This document shows positions 1-7,991 of a stretch of 64,000 nt of DNA, piece after piece. Location: the NCBI GenBank assembly GCA_019454185.1, contig CP075368.1, forward strand, positions 1,240,001 through 1,304,000. Reading direction: 5' to 3'. Each line of letters begins with the position of its first letter. The stretch's first letter is position 1. The notes below the pieces were generated by a model. It did not search any database, had not been told where the DNA came from, and saw only the letters and a program-made list of their open reading frames with translations. The stretch comes from Phycisphaeraceae bacterium. Lineage in GTDB: Bacteria; Planctomycetota; Phycisphaerae; Phycisphaerales; UBA1924. Both the position numbers and the translations under genes were made by a program.

Positions 1-236
1 GTGATGGAGTCGGGATGGAAATCATCGATGGATCGCACGCGCAGATTTCGCCGCTCCCCCTCCCACTCGAACTCCAGCTCGATTCCCAGACGCGAGATGG
101 CCTGGTCGATCTCTGCCGGTTGAATTGCGACCGCGGACTGCTTCCCCGATCCAAAGTCCCCGAGGAGGAGAACCCTCAGCGGCCTCTCCCTGTCATCGGG
201 ACGGTGGTCGCCTCCCCCGGAGGACCTGAATCCCAT
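1..236 (-). CDS. Partial type VI secretion contractile-sheath-like protein (TssB/TssC family), N-terminal 78 residues
   Basis: The frame runs off the left edge; ATG at 236 has a G-rich stretch about 7 bases upstream. The visible N-terminus is glycine-rich, then reads PLRVLLLGDFGSG, and later LRVRSIDDFHPDSI. A short beta-strand ending in GDF, and a downstream DDFHPD motif, are typical of T6SS sheath proteins of the TssB/TssC (VipA/ImpC) family, especially fused or atypical forms. The family call is made by recognising these motifs. It diverges from an FHA-kinase gene 164 bases away, and FHA proteins and PpkA-like kinases are common T6SS partners, which supports the assignment. Most of the protein is missing, so subclass (TssB, TssC or fusion) cannot be decided. 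Confidence 0.5.
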   Translation of the reverse strand, partial: MGFRSSGGGDHRPDDRERPLRVLLLGDFGSGKQSAVAIQPAEIDQAISRLGIELEFEWEGERRNLRVRSIDDFHPDSI

Positions 237-400
237 ATCGAACCCCATACCGCCGCGCATACCGGACATTCTGTCTACTCCCTGGTGTGTTCACCCGTGG
301 ATTCTGCCGATCCCAGTCTAACTCCAAACGATTCCACAGGCCCGTCGCCCTCAGAACAGATATATTCAGGTTGATAATTGGCGACCCGGGGAATGAGTCC

Positions 401-3076
401 GTGCCGAAGATCTTCACCCTCCAACTCTCTGACTCCACCGGCAAGGCCGATCGGCTCACCTTGCGATTTTCGGGTCCTGAGGCCACGCTCGCTCTCGGGT
501 CAGACCCGGGCGTGGAACTGCGACTCCAGAACCCCGGCGTTGAACCCAAGCAGTGCGTGTTCCGACTTCTCGACCCGGAAACGCTGTGTGTAGAGGATGC
601 TTCCTCTGCAAGCTCCACAAAGTTGAATGGACGTCCGACCTCGGGCGTAGAGATGATCGGCGAAGGCGACTGGATCGAGTTCGCGGATCTGCTCATCGAG
701 GTTGTGGCCGAGTCGGTCGCGAATCCCTACAGCTCGCCGCCTGCCGCCGCGTCGAATGCGGCCCAGCCGACAAAGACGAGTGAGGCAAAGCCCGAGTCGA
801 TCCCGGCGACCAGTCCCGATACCCGAGCCAAGGAATCCCTAGAGCCAGCACCAGCGTCGACGCCCACGCCTCCCAAAGCGGCGACCGCCCCGCCCGCTCC
901 TCCACCTTCAGCATCCCAGTCGAAGCCCGCATCCGGAATGGGAAGTCGGCCCGGTTCCAAGATTCCGATTCCGGGCGGGCCGGTGCCGAAGTCATCGATA
1001 TCGAGAGCGGACACGCCGCGCCCTGCAATCCCACGCATCGAGATCCCTCGCACTCGTCCGATTTCTTCGGTGCCTGCGAGGCCTGCCCCCGCACCGCCGA
1101 GCGGGAAGTCCACGCCACCTCCAGAGATCATCTCGCCTCAGCCGGTGCTGCCGAAGCGAACCGAGCCGGTTGCAATGTCCCCTGACCATCAGGGACCGAG
1201 TGCGACACAAGCCAAGTCCGAGTCACCCGCTCCCCCACCACCTGTCTCACCCCCACCGCCAGAGCCCGTGGCGAGTGAGCCCGATCTCCCGGTCGCGCCA
1301 GTGCCGGACGAGCCATCTCCCGCGACCGATGCGCGAGTCTCGGAATCCGCACCGCAGGTCTCCTCGCCAGGGTCGGATTCATCGCGCCCCCGTCAGGCTA
1401 CGCTTCGTCCCGCGACCCGTCCGCCCTCAAACGGGCCGCGGCTCGCGCCGCTCTCGCAACCCCCACGCTCGATGTCACCGGCCGCACCGGCCGAGCCACC
1501 TCAGAATCCACTCGTGTCGCGCGGGATGAGCCAGCTTCGAGCAGAACTGAGCCAGCAGACGCAGCCCTATACCGACGAGCACCTGCGGGCGGTTGTCGAG
1601 CGTGGGCGCAGCAACGCGAACACGCTCGGCTTCACGGCCGAGGATCACGTGCTGAGCTTTCTGAAGTGCGTGATTCTCGTGGGTGATGAGCTCGGCTCGA
1701 GCGACTCGAAGTACCCTGACGTGTATTTCTCGCTGAACCTGCCGGGCAAGCCGCCCCAGGTGCGGATCGAGCGAGCGTTGAAGATCGCGCAGCGAGTGAA
1801 CGCCCGGGGCGGGATCGGCCTTGTACCGGTTCCGGGTTTCGACAACCCGGACGAGCGTCCGACGTCGGAGATCCGCGTTCAGCCGTCGCAGTCGCCATCG
1901 GGGCCTGCTCCCGGCGCGCCTTCCTACGTGCGTGGAGTCTCCGAGGAGATTCTCCCATCGGAGCGGCGGGTTCCGACCGTGCAGGTCTCCCGCCAAGGCC
2001 ATCGGGAACGCGATGTCACGGATCCGATCGCGCCCTCCCCTTCGCACACGCCACAGGTCCAGGAGCCCGTAGCACACGATCCAAACAAGTTGCCGGAGAT
2101 CGAGGGCTTCAAAGTCCTTGAGAAGATCGGCTCGGGCGGCATGGGCACGGTGTACCGTGCGTACCACCACCGGCTTGAGGTCGAGGTCGCGATCAAGGTC
2201 TTCAAGACGCTCCACCCGGAGGCGAAGACGCTCCTGTCTCGCGAGGCGCGTGCAGCGGCGCGGCTCCAGCACCCGAACATCGTGCAGGTTCTGGACTATC
2301 AGGAATTCGGGCGCGGCGCGTACTACGCGATGCAGCTCGTCAAGGGTGAGGATGCCCACGAACTGGTCCAGCGGGTCGCGGGGCGACTCGTGCACGATGC
2401 CGAGGCCGACGGCGTGGTGCGAGCGCTCGGCCTGACCAGCGACCAGCTCTCGCCCGAGGCCAGGTCGATCCTTCAGGGGAAGCTGCCGTGGCACCGACTG
2501 GTCGCGTGGTGGATGGCCGGCGTTGCGGATGGGCTTGATCGTGCCCATCGCGAGGGCATCGTCCATCGTGACATCAAGCCATCAAACCTGCTGCTCGCTC
2601 GCGATGGGCGTATGACGATCACGGACTTCGGGCTCGCGCTCCGACGCGACGATCCGACCGTGGGCGGCAACACGGCCAGGGCGGGCACGCCCCGGTACCT
2701 CTCGCCGGAGCGGATCGCCGACTGGGCTTCCGGATCGGATCTTTCCGGCATGGACGGCCGGATCGATGTCTGGGCTCTGGGCGCAACGATGTACGAGTTG
2801 CTCACATACAGGCCGGCATACGACGGTGCCCGCGAAGCGGTCATGCGTGACATCGTGACGCTCGACCCGCTTCCTCCATCGCAGGTGATCTGGGCCGTGC
2901 CTCAGGAACTCGACCGCATCTGCCTCCAGGCCATGAAGCGCAATCCCGAGGAGCGGTTCCAGCAAGCGGGCGAGATGGCCTCCGCGCTTCGCTCATGGCT
3001 CATGGGTGAGGGTCCGGCGACCAAGGCCCAGAGCCCCTCCGGCGGTATCGCGGGGTGGTTCAAGAAGGGGACTTGA
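401..3076 (+). CDS. FHA-domain Ser/Thr protein kinase with long Pro-rich linker
   Basis: I place the start at GTG 401, preceded by GGGGA at 388-392; the frame stays open to an ATG at 287, but the extra residues look non-coding. Residues 1 to about 110 resemble an FHA-like beta-sandwich. About 270 Pro/Ala/Ser-rich residues follow, then a small unrecognised domain (roughly residues 385-480), another linker, and a Hanks-type kinase domain from about residue 565. The kinase has the glycine loop GSGGMGTVY, the catalytic HRDIKPSN, DFG and the GTPRYLSPE activation segment, so it should be active. No transmembrane helix is evident, so a cytoplasmic kinase is likely. The divergent sheath-like gene suggests, by inference, a role in type VI secretion control like PpkA/Fha. 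Length 891 residues. Confidence 0.85.
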   Translation: MPKIFTLQLSDSTGKADRLTLRFSGPEATLALGSDPGVELRLQNPGVEPKQCVFRLLDPETLCVEDASSASSTKLNGRPTSGVEMIGEGDWIEFADLLIEVVAESVANPYSSPPAAASNAAQPTKTSEAKPESIPATSPDTRAKESLEPAPASTPTPPKAATAPPAPPPSASQSKPASGMGSRPGSKIPIPGGPVPKSSISRADTPRPAIPRIEIPRTRPISSVPARPAPAPPSGKSTPPPEIISPQPVLPKRTEPVAMSPDHQGPSATQAKSESPAPPPPVSPPPPEPVASEPDLPVAPVPDEPSPATDARVSESAPQVSSPGSDSSRPRQATLRPATRPPSNGPRLAPLSQPPRSMSPAAPAEPPQNPLVSRGMSQLRAELSQQTQPYTDEHLRAVVERGRSNANTLGFTAEDHVLSFLKCVILVGDELGSSDSKYPDVYFSLNLPGKPPQVRIERALKIAQRVNARGGIGLVPVPGFDNPDERPTSEIRVQPSQSPSGPAPGAPSYVRGVSEEILPSERRVPTVQVSRQGHRERDVTDPIAPSPSHTPQVQEPVAHDPNKLPEIEGFKVLEKIGSGGMGTVYRAYHHRLEVEVAIKVFKTLHPEAKTLLSREARAAARLQHPNIVQVLDYQEFGRGAYYAMQLVKGEDAHELVQRVAGRLVHDAEADGVVRALGLTSDQLSPEARSILQGKLPWHRLVAWWMAGVADGLDRAHREGIVHRDIKPSNLLLARDGRMTITDFGLALRRDDPTVGGNTARAGTPRYLSPERIADWASGSDLSGMDGRIDVWALGATMYELLTYRPAYDGAREAVMRDIVTLDPLPPSQVIWAVPQELDRICLQAMKRNPEERFQQAGEMASALRSWLMGEGPATKAQSPSGGIAGWFKKGT

Positions 3077-3112
3077 GCGAGGCCGCGAGGTGACTCATGC
3101 GAGTGAGAATCA

Positions 3113-3442
3113 TCACTCCTTGAACATCTTGAGCGGTCTAGGTCCCGCGCAGCAGATCGGGCGGCCGTCGTCGCACCCGCCGCCTCCGTCGTTGTCGTCC
3201 GAATCGTCACGAGGCCGGCTCGCGGCAACGGTTGCAATGACGATCAGCACAAACCCCGCGAGTGGAATCCACGCGGGCACCCAGACACCGAAGCGAGGCA
3301 GCACTACCCAGCAGATGCCTACGAGCACGCAGCAGAGAACAAAGCCGACGACGAGCCGACGACCCGCGCCGGGGTCCTCATCGCACGAGACCCCGAACGG
3401 CAGGACCATCGGGTCGTGATCGCTCGGCCGGTCTGTGGTCAT
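3113..3442 (-). CDS. Small two-helix membrane protein, unknown function
   Basis: 109 residues. Two hydrophobic segments (about residues 29-49 and 56-74) are followed by an Asp/Gly-rich, cysteine-containing tail (CDDGRPICCAG). It begins 24 bases after the pdhC stop on the same strand and is probably the last gene of the pyruvate dehydrogenase transcript. A small inverted repeat (GAGTGA/TCACTC, 3101-3118) overlaps its stop codon and lies between it and the convergent kinase gene. I do not recognise a family; the cysteine tail could bind metal but this is speculative. Confidence 0.55.
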   Translation of the reverse strand: MTTDRPSDHDPMVLPFGVSCDEDPGAGRRLVVGFVLCCVLVGICWVVLPRFGVWVPAWIPLAGFVLIVIATVAASRPRDDSDDNDGGGGCDDGRPICCAGPRPLKMFKE

Positions 3443-3466
3443 CGCGAGCCCTCGCGGGAATCGATG

Positions 3467-4879
3467 TCAGACCAGCAGCGTCGCTGGCTTCTCGAGATAG
3501 CCCTTGACGGTGTTCAGGTACTGCGCCGCCATTGCGCCATCCACGATTCGGTGGTCGCTCGACATCGTCATCGACATCACCCAGCCCGCGACGACCTGGT
3601 CGTTCTTGACGACGGGCTTCTTGATGGCCGCGCCGACAGCGAGGATCGCCACATTCGGCGGGTTGATGATCGCTGTGAAGTGGTCGACGCCGAACATGCC
3701 GAGGTTGGAGATCGTGAAGGTCGCATCGGACATCTCCTCGATCGTCAGCCCCTTCTCGCGGGCCTTGGATGAGAGGGCCTTGGTCTGCTGGCTGATCTGT
3801 CGGAGGCCGATCTGGTCGGCGTTCCGCAGCGTCGCGACGACCAGTCCGCCGCCACGCTCCTCCGGCAGCGCGATCGCGACGCCGACATTCACCTGGCCGA
3901 TGATCTCGACAGAGGCCTCGTTGCCCTTCTCCGCCCAGCGCGAGTTCACGAACGGATGCTGGTGCATGGCGAGGGCGCACGCGCGGACGAGGAAGTCATT
4001 GACGGTCAGCTTCACGCCCTGCGACGACAACTGATCGTTCAACTGCTCGCGCAACGCCATCAGCGCATCCATGTCCGCTTCGACCGTCACCTGATAGTGC
4101 GGGATGGTCGTCTTGGACTGAACGAGACGCGTCGAGATCGTGCGCCGCATGTTCGAGAGCGGCACCACCTTCGCGGCGAGCGTGGAGCCCGTGGGGGGGA
4201 GCATCGGGACCGGTGGTTTGTCGGTGCCGCTCCTGGTGGCACGGCTCTCCAGAGCCGCGGAACCGTCACCGCTCTGGAGAGCGGTGTCACCACGAGCCGT
4301 TCCACCCGAAGCCATCGCCGCCTCGACGTCCTTGCGCACGATCCTGCCGCTGGGGCCTGTGCCCTGGATGGATGCGAGGTCGATGCCGCCCTCATTCGCG
4401 ATCTTGCGGGCCAAGGGGGACACAAAGATCCGCTCGCCGGAGCGGCCTGTGGGTGCGTGGGAGGTGTGCCCGTTTGCAGCGGGGGAATGTGAAGCAGCGG
4501 GCGGCTCGGCAACAGCGGTGGAACCGGTCGCTTGAGACTTGGCAGAGCCACCGCTCTTGGTGGCACCGCTCTCCAGAGCGGTGGTTTGGCTTCCACGGCT
4601 CTGGAGAGCCGTGCCACCTGAGACCTTGGAGACGTCCTCACCAGCCGAAGCGAGCACGGCGATCACCGTGCCGACCGGGACGGTTTTCCCCTCGGGAACC
4701 GCGAGCGATGCGACGACGCCGTCGTCGAACGTGGTGAGCTCCATCGTGGCCTTATCGGTCTCGATGTCGGCGATCGCATCGCCACTGGAGACCTTCTGGC
4801 CCTCCTTGACCGCCCAGCGGACGATCGTGCCCTGCTGCATGGTGTCGGAGAGACGGGGCATTGTGATTTCGATGGGCAT
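3467..4879 (-). CDS. pdhC: Pyruvate dehydrogenase E2, dihydrolipoamide acetyltransferase
   Basis: 470 residues with the canonical E2 order. One N-terminal lipoyl domain has the lipoylation lysine in DIETDKATMEL (Lys43). A peripheral subunit-binding domain spans residues about 150-190 (FVSPLARKIA). The C-terminal catalytic domain has the DHRIVDG active-site motif near the end. The enzyme transfers the acetyl group from lipoamide to CoA and forms the core of the complex. Unusually, both interdomain linkers contain in-frame palindromic DNA elements (residues about 88-109 and 192-217), translated as GGTALQSRG- and ALESGAT-like peptides. It follows pdhA and pdhB on the same strand, but is separated from pdhB by two unrelated genes. 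No E3 gene is visible. Confidence 0.95.
   Translation of the reverse strand: MPIEITMPRLSDTMQQGTIVRWAVKEGQKVSSGDAIADIETDKATMELTTFDDGVVASLAVPEGKTVPVGTVIAVLASAGEDVSKVSGGTALQSRGSQTTALESGATKSGGSAKSQATGSTAVAEPPAASHSPAANGHTSHAPTGRSGERIFVSPLARKIANEGGIDLASIQGTGPSGRIVRKDVEAAMASGGTARGDTALQSGDGSAALESRATRSGTDKPPVPMLPPTGSTLAAKVVPLSNMRRTISTRLVQSKTTIPHYQVTVEADMDALMALREQLNDQLSSQGVKLTVNDFLVRACALAMHQHPFVNSRWAEKGNEASVEIIGQVNVGVAIALPEERGGGLVVATLRNADQIGLRQISQQTKALSSKAREKGLTIEEMSDATFTISNLGMFGVDHFTAIINPPNVAILAVGAAIKKPVVKNDQVVAGWVMSMTMSSDHRIVDGAMAAQYLNTVKGYLEKPATLLV
4235..4291. repeat. Palindromic element, inverted pair A, in frame within pdhC linker 2
   Basis: Two 26-base units face each other: 4235-4260 (contains GGCTCTCCAGAGCC) and 4266-4291 (contains ACCGCTCTGGAGAGCGGT). 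Each unit is itself a near-palindrome around CTCTGGAGAG. The right unit differs by one base from the copies at 21401 and 22304. It lies between the subunit-binding and catalytic domains of the E2 protein and keeps the reading frame. Confidence 0.9.
4559..4618. repeat. Palindromic element, inverted pair B, in frame within pdhC linker 1
   Basis: Units at 4559-4584 (GGTGGCACCGCTCTCC at its left end) and 4593-4618 (CTCTGGAGAG core, ending GTGCCACC) are in inverted orientation, separated by 8 bases. They lie in the codons linking the lipoyl domain to the subunit-binding domain, and translation continues through both units. Confidence 0.9.
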
Positions 4880-4908
4880 GACTAGACCTCAACAGGTGAT
4901 TCGGCGCG

Positions 4909-5943
4909 TCAGACAAGAGTATCACTGGACAGTGACGAGATGGAGGACTCACCGGCGATCGAGTCATCGGTGAGTCTGCCTGCCGCTTCGAGAGCGTTTG
5001 CCTCTGAAACCACGGCGCGAAAGTGAGGAACGACCGCTCTTGAGACTCGCGACATGGCCTCGATCATTGAACAGTGAATGACAGGCCATGCGGCTTCAAG
5101 CGAGCGATATCCGCCATTGTCGCCGGATAATGTGACCTTGCATCCTCGTTGTCCTTCGCACCGCTCCCAGTCCAGTGAAACACCCGCATCAGACTCAATT
5201 GTCTGTCTGTGACCGAGGAGGGCATCAAAAGCGGCCTTATTCCATACAGCACTGTCGTCGTAGATCTCAAGCCCGGCCTTCCACGAGTCCCTTCTGATCC
5301 AGTACACGAAGTTCATCCCACGATGACCTGCGGACGCGGCCACCCAGTTCCCACTGCTTGCGGAGCAGTTGCTGTGGATTGGGAGGGTCTCTCTTGCAGC
5401 AGTGAGCAAAGCGTGCCAGAAAGCACGGACGGCATCGTGCTGGACTTGTGTCTCACGCTTGCTCGCCCCGACGGCTTTGATCTCGTCCGATGGACCGATG
5501 ACTCGCGTGAGGTGCAACGCTGGCTTGGAATCGTCGATCTGTATCGCCTCGGCGCGCAGCAGATAGAACGATGTAGCACCACACTGGTTCAACCATGCAA
5601 CAGCAGAAGTGTGCTCCGGTCGAGGATCCGCAACGATCCAGATCGCAGTCTTGGCGTTGAATGCCGCAGCATACGTTAACAATTTGCCAAGGTGGTCATG
5701 ATCGCTTCTTTCGAGCTGGTTCTCGATAATAAAGGCCTCGCCGTTCGCGTCCTCCCCCGACAAGTCCACACTGAAAGTTCCAGCAGCACGCTCCCGCTGC
5801 GGCTCCGCGAGTTCCAAGCCGATCGCCTCGTTGAGCACGTCGATGTTATCGCACAGCCATGCCGAGAAATCTCGTTCCTCGTGCCGCCATACTTGTCGAA
5901 GCGGGATCCTTTGGATCTTCCCGATCATGACGTTGCCACTCAC
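4909..5943 (-). CDS. DUF4268 protein with PD-(D/E)XK nuclease-like N-terminal domain
   Basis: 344 residues. The N-terminal half has a nuclease-like core: FSVDLSGED followed by EAFIIENQLERSDHDHLGK. This resembles the D-x(n)-ExQ arrangement in predicted PD-(D/E)XK enzymes. The C-terminal half (about residues 180-320, with the FVYWIRRDSWKAGLEIY stretch) matches my memory of DUF4268. Such proteins are usually accessory genes, often near restriction-modification or defence loci. Its ATG overlaps the stop of the 96-residue upstream gene by 4 bases, so the two are translationally coupled. Both lie between pdhB and pdhC, an odd place for such a gene. Biochemical function is unproven. Confidence 0.75.
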   Translation of the reverse strand: MSGNVMIGKIQRIPLRQVWRHEERDFSAWLCDNIDVLNEAIGLELAEPQRERAAGTFSVDLSGEDANGEAFIIENQLERSDHDHLGKLLTYAAAFNAKTAIWIVADPRPEHTSAVAWLNQCGATSFYLLRAEAIQIDDSKPALHLTRVIGPSDEIKAVGASKRETQVQHDAVRAFWHALLTAARETLPIHSNCSASSGNWVAASAGHRGMNFVYWIRRDSWKAGLEIYDDSAVWNKAAFDALLGHRQTIESDAGVSLDWERCEGQRGCKVTLSGDNGGYRSLEAAWPVIHCSMIEAMSRVSRAVVPHFRAVVSEANALEAAGRLTDDSIAGESSISSLSSDTLV

Positions 5944-6230
5944 TGTTTCTTCTTCCGAGATCGACCGCCCGACTTGCCATTCCCGTTCGCGCGCAGGGGC
6001 CGGATTTCCTTGACCATCATCGCATTGACCAAGCGTGTCTCGTCCTTCTTCTCATCGTGAAGCCAGAACGAGGTCGCCAGCCGACCGACGCGAGCTTCCG
6101 ACTTGCCGTAGGCGGGAGTGAACCAGACGTAATCCCGGTGCGGCACGCGGTAGGACGTGCCGTCGATCATGAAGATCTCGACCCCATCGGGGTGATCGCT
6201 CACGAAAGTCCTGACAGCGTTTGTGTCCAT
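5940..6230 (-). CDS. Small hypothetical protein coupled to the DUF4268 gene
   Basis: 96 residues, with a lysine/arginine-rich C-terminus (SGGRSRKKKQ). The N-terminal half (SDHPDGVEIFMIDGTSYRVP followed by an aromatic-rich stretch) resembles small proteins that accompany accessory genes, but I cannot name a family. It begins 12 bases after the pdhB stop and shares an ATGA overlap with the downstream DUF4268 gene, so it very likely forms a pair with it. The basic tail would allow nucleic acid binding; this is inference only. Confidence 0.6.
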   Translation of the reverse strand: MDTNAVRTFVSDHPDGVEIFMIDGTSYRVPHRDYVWFTPAYGKSEARVGRLATSFWLHDEKKDETRLVNAMMVKEIRPLRANGNGKSGGRSRKKKQ

Positions 6231-6242
6231 GTGTAGCTCGCT

Positions 6243-7304
6243 TTACGCTTTGACGGCCTTCCTCACCGCCGCGGCGATCTTCCGCGGGTTCGGAAGGTAC
6301 TCCGCCTCGAGGATCTTTGAGTACGGCGTGGGCACGTCCTCCGTGTTCACCCGCAGCGGCTGGTGGTCCAGCCAGTCGAACGCGCGCTCGATCACCTGCG
6401 TCACGACCTCGCTGGCGACGCTCGCGAAGGGCCAGCACTGATCGACCACCACGATGCGGCCCGTCTTCTTGACGCTCGCGATGATGCTGTCGATGTCCAG
6501 CGGCCGGATCGTCCGCATGTCCAGCACGTCGCACTCGATCCCCTCCGCCCGCAGGGCCTCGTCGGCCTCCAGGCAGAAGTTCACGGGGCGGCCGAAGGAC
6601 ACAACGGTGCAGTCCTTGCCCTCGCGGAGCAGCGCGGCCTGACCGAAGGGGATGTAGTACTCCTCCGGCGGCACGTGGGCTTTGTCGCCCAGCATCCGCT
6701 CCGACTCGAGGAAGAACACGGGATCCGGGTCCGCGATCGCGGTCTTCAAGAGACCTTTGGCGTCGTACGGATTGCTCGGGATCACGATCTTCACACCGGG
6801 CACGTTCGCGTACAGCCCCTCGACACACCAGGAGTGCGTGGAGCCGAGCTGCCCGCCCGCGCCGTCGTTGCCTCGGAAGACGACCGGGCAGCCCCACTGG
6901 CCGCCGGACATGTAGAGCATCTTGGGAACGTTGTTGAGGATCTGGTCCGCCGCGACGAGCGAGAAGGACCAGGACATGAACTCGATGATCGGGCGAAGCC
7001 CGTACATCGCGGCACCGACGGCCAGCCCCGCGAAGCCATTCTCCGAGATCGGCGAGTCGATGATCCGCAGCGGCCCGAACTCGTCGAGCATCCCCTGCGA
7101 GATCTTGTACGCGCCGTTGTACTGTGCGACCTCCTCGCCCATCAGGAAGATGCGGCTGTCCTTCCGCATCTCCTCGCTCATCGCCTCACGCAGCGCCTCG
7201 CGGAACTGGATGATGCGGTCCCCCTCGCGCGAGGGCAGGGACTTGGTGAAGTCCGGCAGAATCGCCGGCTCGGGAAGGGCAGGGTGTTCGAGTGTGGTGG
7301 TCAT
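6243..7304 (-). CDS. pdhB: Pyruvate dehydrogenase E1 component, beta subunit
   Basis: 353 residues, transketolase-like. The N-terminal pyrimidine-binding domain includes REALREAMSEEM and FLMGEEVAQYNGAYK with the catalytic glutamate. The C-terminal transketolase domain includes CTVVSFGRPVN and ends in a region with LRVNTEDVPTPYS. With the alpha subunit it decarboxylates pyruvate and reductively acetylates the E2 lipoyl group using thiamine diphosphate. It lies downstream of pdhA, separated by a toxin-antitoxin pair. The start ATG at 7304 gives the normal family length. Confidence 0.95.
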   Translation of the reverse strand: MTTTLEHPALPEPAILPDFTKSLPSREGDRIIQFREALREAMSEEMRKDSRIFLMGEEVAQYNGAYKISQGMLDEFGPLRIIDSPISENGFAGLAVGAAMYGLRPIIEFMSWSFSLVAADQILNNVPKMLYMSGGQWGCPVVFRGNDGAGGQLGSTHSWCVEGLYANVPGVKIVIPSNPYDAKGLLKTAIADPDPVFFLESERMLGDKAHVPPEEYYIPFGQAALLREGKDCTVVSFGRPVNFCLEADEALRAEGIECDVLDMRTIRPLDIDSIIASVKKTGRIVVVDQCWPFASVASEVVTQVIERAFDWLDHQPLRVNTEDVPTPYSKILEAEYLPNPRKIAAAVRKAVKA

Positions 7305-7353
7305 GGTGTGCTGTTCTCAACGACGGACCTGAAAATGGCCGTGATGCGTGTGC

Positions 7354-7707
7354 CTATGCCTTGATGCGAACCAGCGATTCTCCTGACGCGATGAGTTCCA
7401 GTGCCGGCTCCATCGAGGCCGAGAGAATCGACTTCAACCGTGTGTTGGACGTGTTTCCTGATGCGACGAGGATCACTCGAGGCGGCGGGCCGAATCGCTC
7501 CACGAGGGCCTCGAAGTCAGAGTCCTTGGTCATGATGACAGCGTCCGCGGCACGGGCGGCCTCGAATACATCCTGATCTTCTGTCGTCGCCAAGCCCATA
7601 TCGCTCATCATCCTTGCTTCGACCTTGTATCTCGTTGCGAGCCATTCACCGATCTTCGGCGACAGGTGGATGTCTAGCCAGATCCTCATGCCGCGCACAC
7701 CCCTCAT
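7354..7707 (-). CDS. DUF5615 PIN-like toxin
   Basis: 117 residues. N-terminal MRIWLDIHLSPKIGEWLA and central DAVIMTKDSDFEALVERFG match the DUF5615 PIN-like family, whose conserved acidic residues (D in LDIHLS, and TKDSDF) resemble a PIN ribonuclease site. Such proteins are usually partnered with DUF433 antitoxins, as here: its ATG overlaps the stop of the DUF433 gene by 4 bases. The predicted role is a toxin nuclease. It sits inside the pyruvate dehydrogenase operon, 49 bases before pdhB, so its expression is probably tied to central metabolism. Confidence 0.8.
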   Translation of the reverse strand: MRGVRGMRIWLDIHLSPKIGEWLATRYKVEARMMSDMGLATTEDQDVFEAARAADAVIMTKDSDFEALVERFGPPPRVILVASGNTSNTRLKSILSASMEPALELIASGESLVRIKA

Positions 7708-7967
7708 GCCACCAGCGTGGGATGGCTCAGCCGTCGCGATGCGTATACCAGGGACGCCTTCACATCATCAAGCTCCAGCAACGGCAGTTCCTCAATCACT
7801 TGCGACGCGGTGAGCCCGGCGGCGAGCAGTTCGAGCACATCGGAGACGCGAATGCGCATGCCGCGAATGCACGGCTTGCCGCCGCATTGCTTCGGGTTGA
7901 TCGTGATCCGGGCGAGCAGCAGCGATTCGGTCTGGTCGTTGCTGTCGCTCGGGGGCTGAGTGCTCAT
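7704..7967 (-). CDS. DUF433 antitoxin
   Basis: 87 residues. The core motif ITINPKQCGGKPCIRGMRIR, followed by VSDVLELLAAGLTASQVIEE, is diagnostic for DUF433, a small winged-helix/HTH-like antitoxin family. It is paired by a 4-base overlap with the DUF5615 toxin-like gene. It starts 24 bases after the pdhA stop, with no obvious promoter of its own visible in that gap, so it is probably co-transcribed with pdhA. Confidence 0.85.
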   Translation of the reverse strand: MSTQPPSDSNDQTESLLLARITINPKQCGGKPCIRGMRIRVSDVLELLAAGLTASQVIEELPLLELDDVKASLVYASRRLSHPTLVA

Positions 7968-7991
7968 ATCGCGTGTCCGGGGTGTGAACGC

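Noticed and set aside
287..400. ATG 287 as start of the FHA-kinase
   Set aside because: The added residues look non-coding, and GTG 401 has a proper GGGGA ribosome site next to the FHA-like domain.
1475..2566. Long minus-strand frame opposite the kinase
   Set aside because: It is an antisense shadow in high-GC coding DNA; the plus-strand protein has clear kinase motifs.
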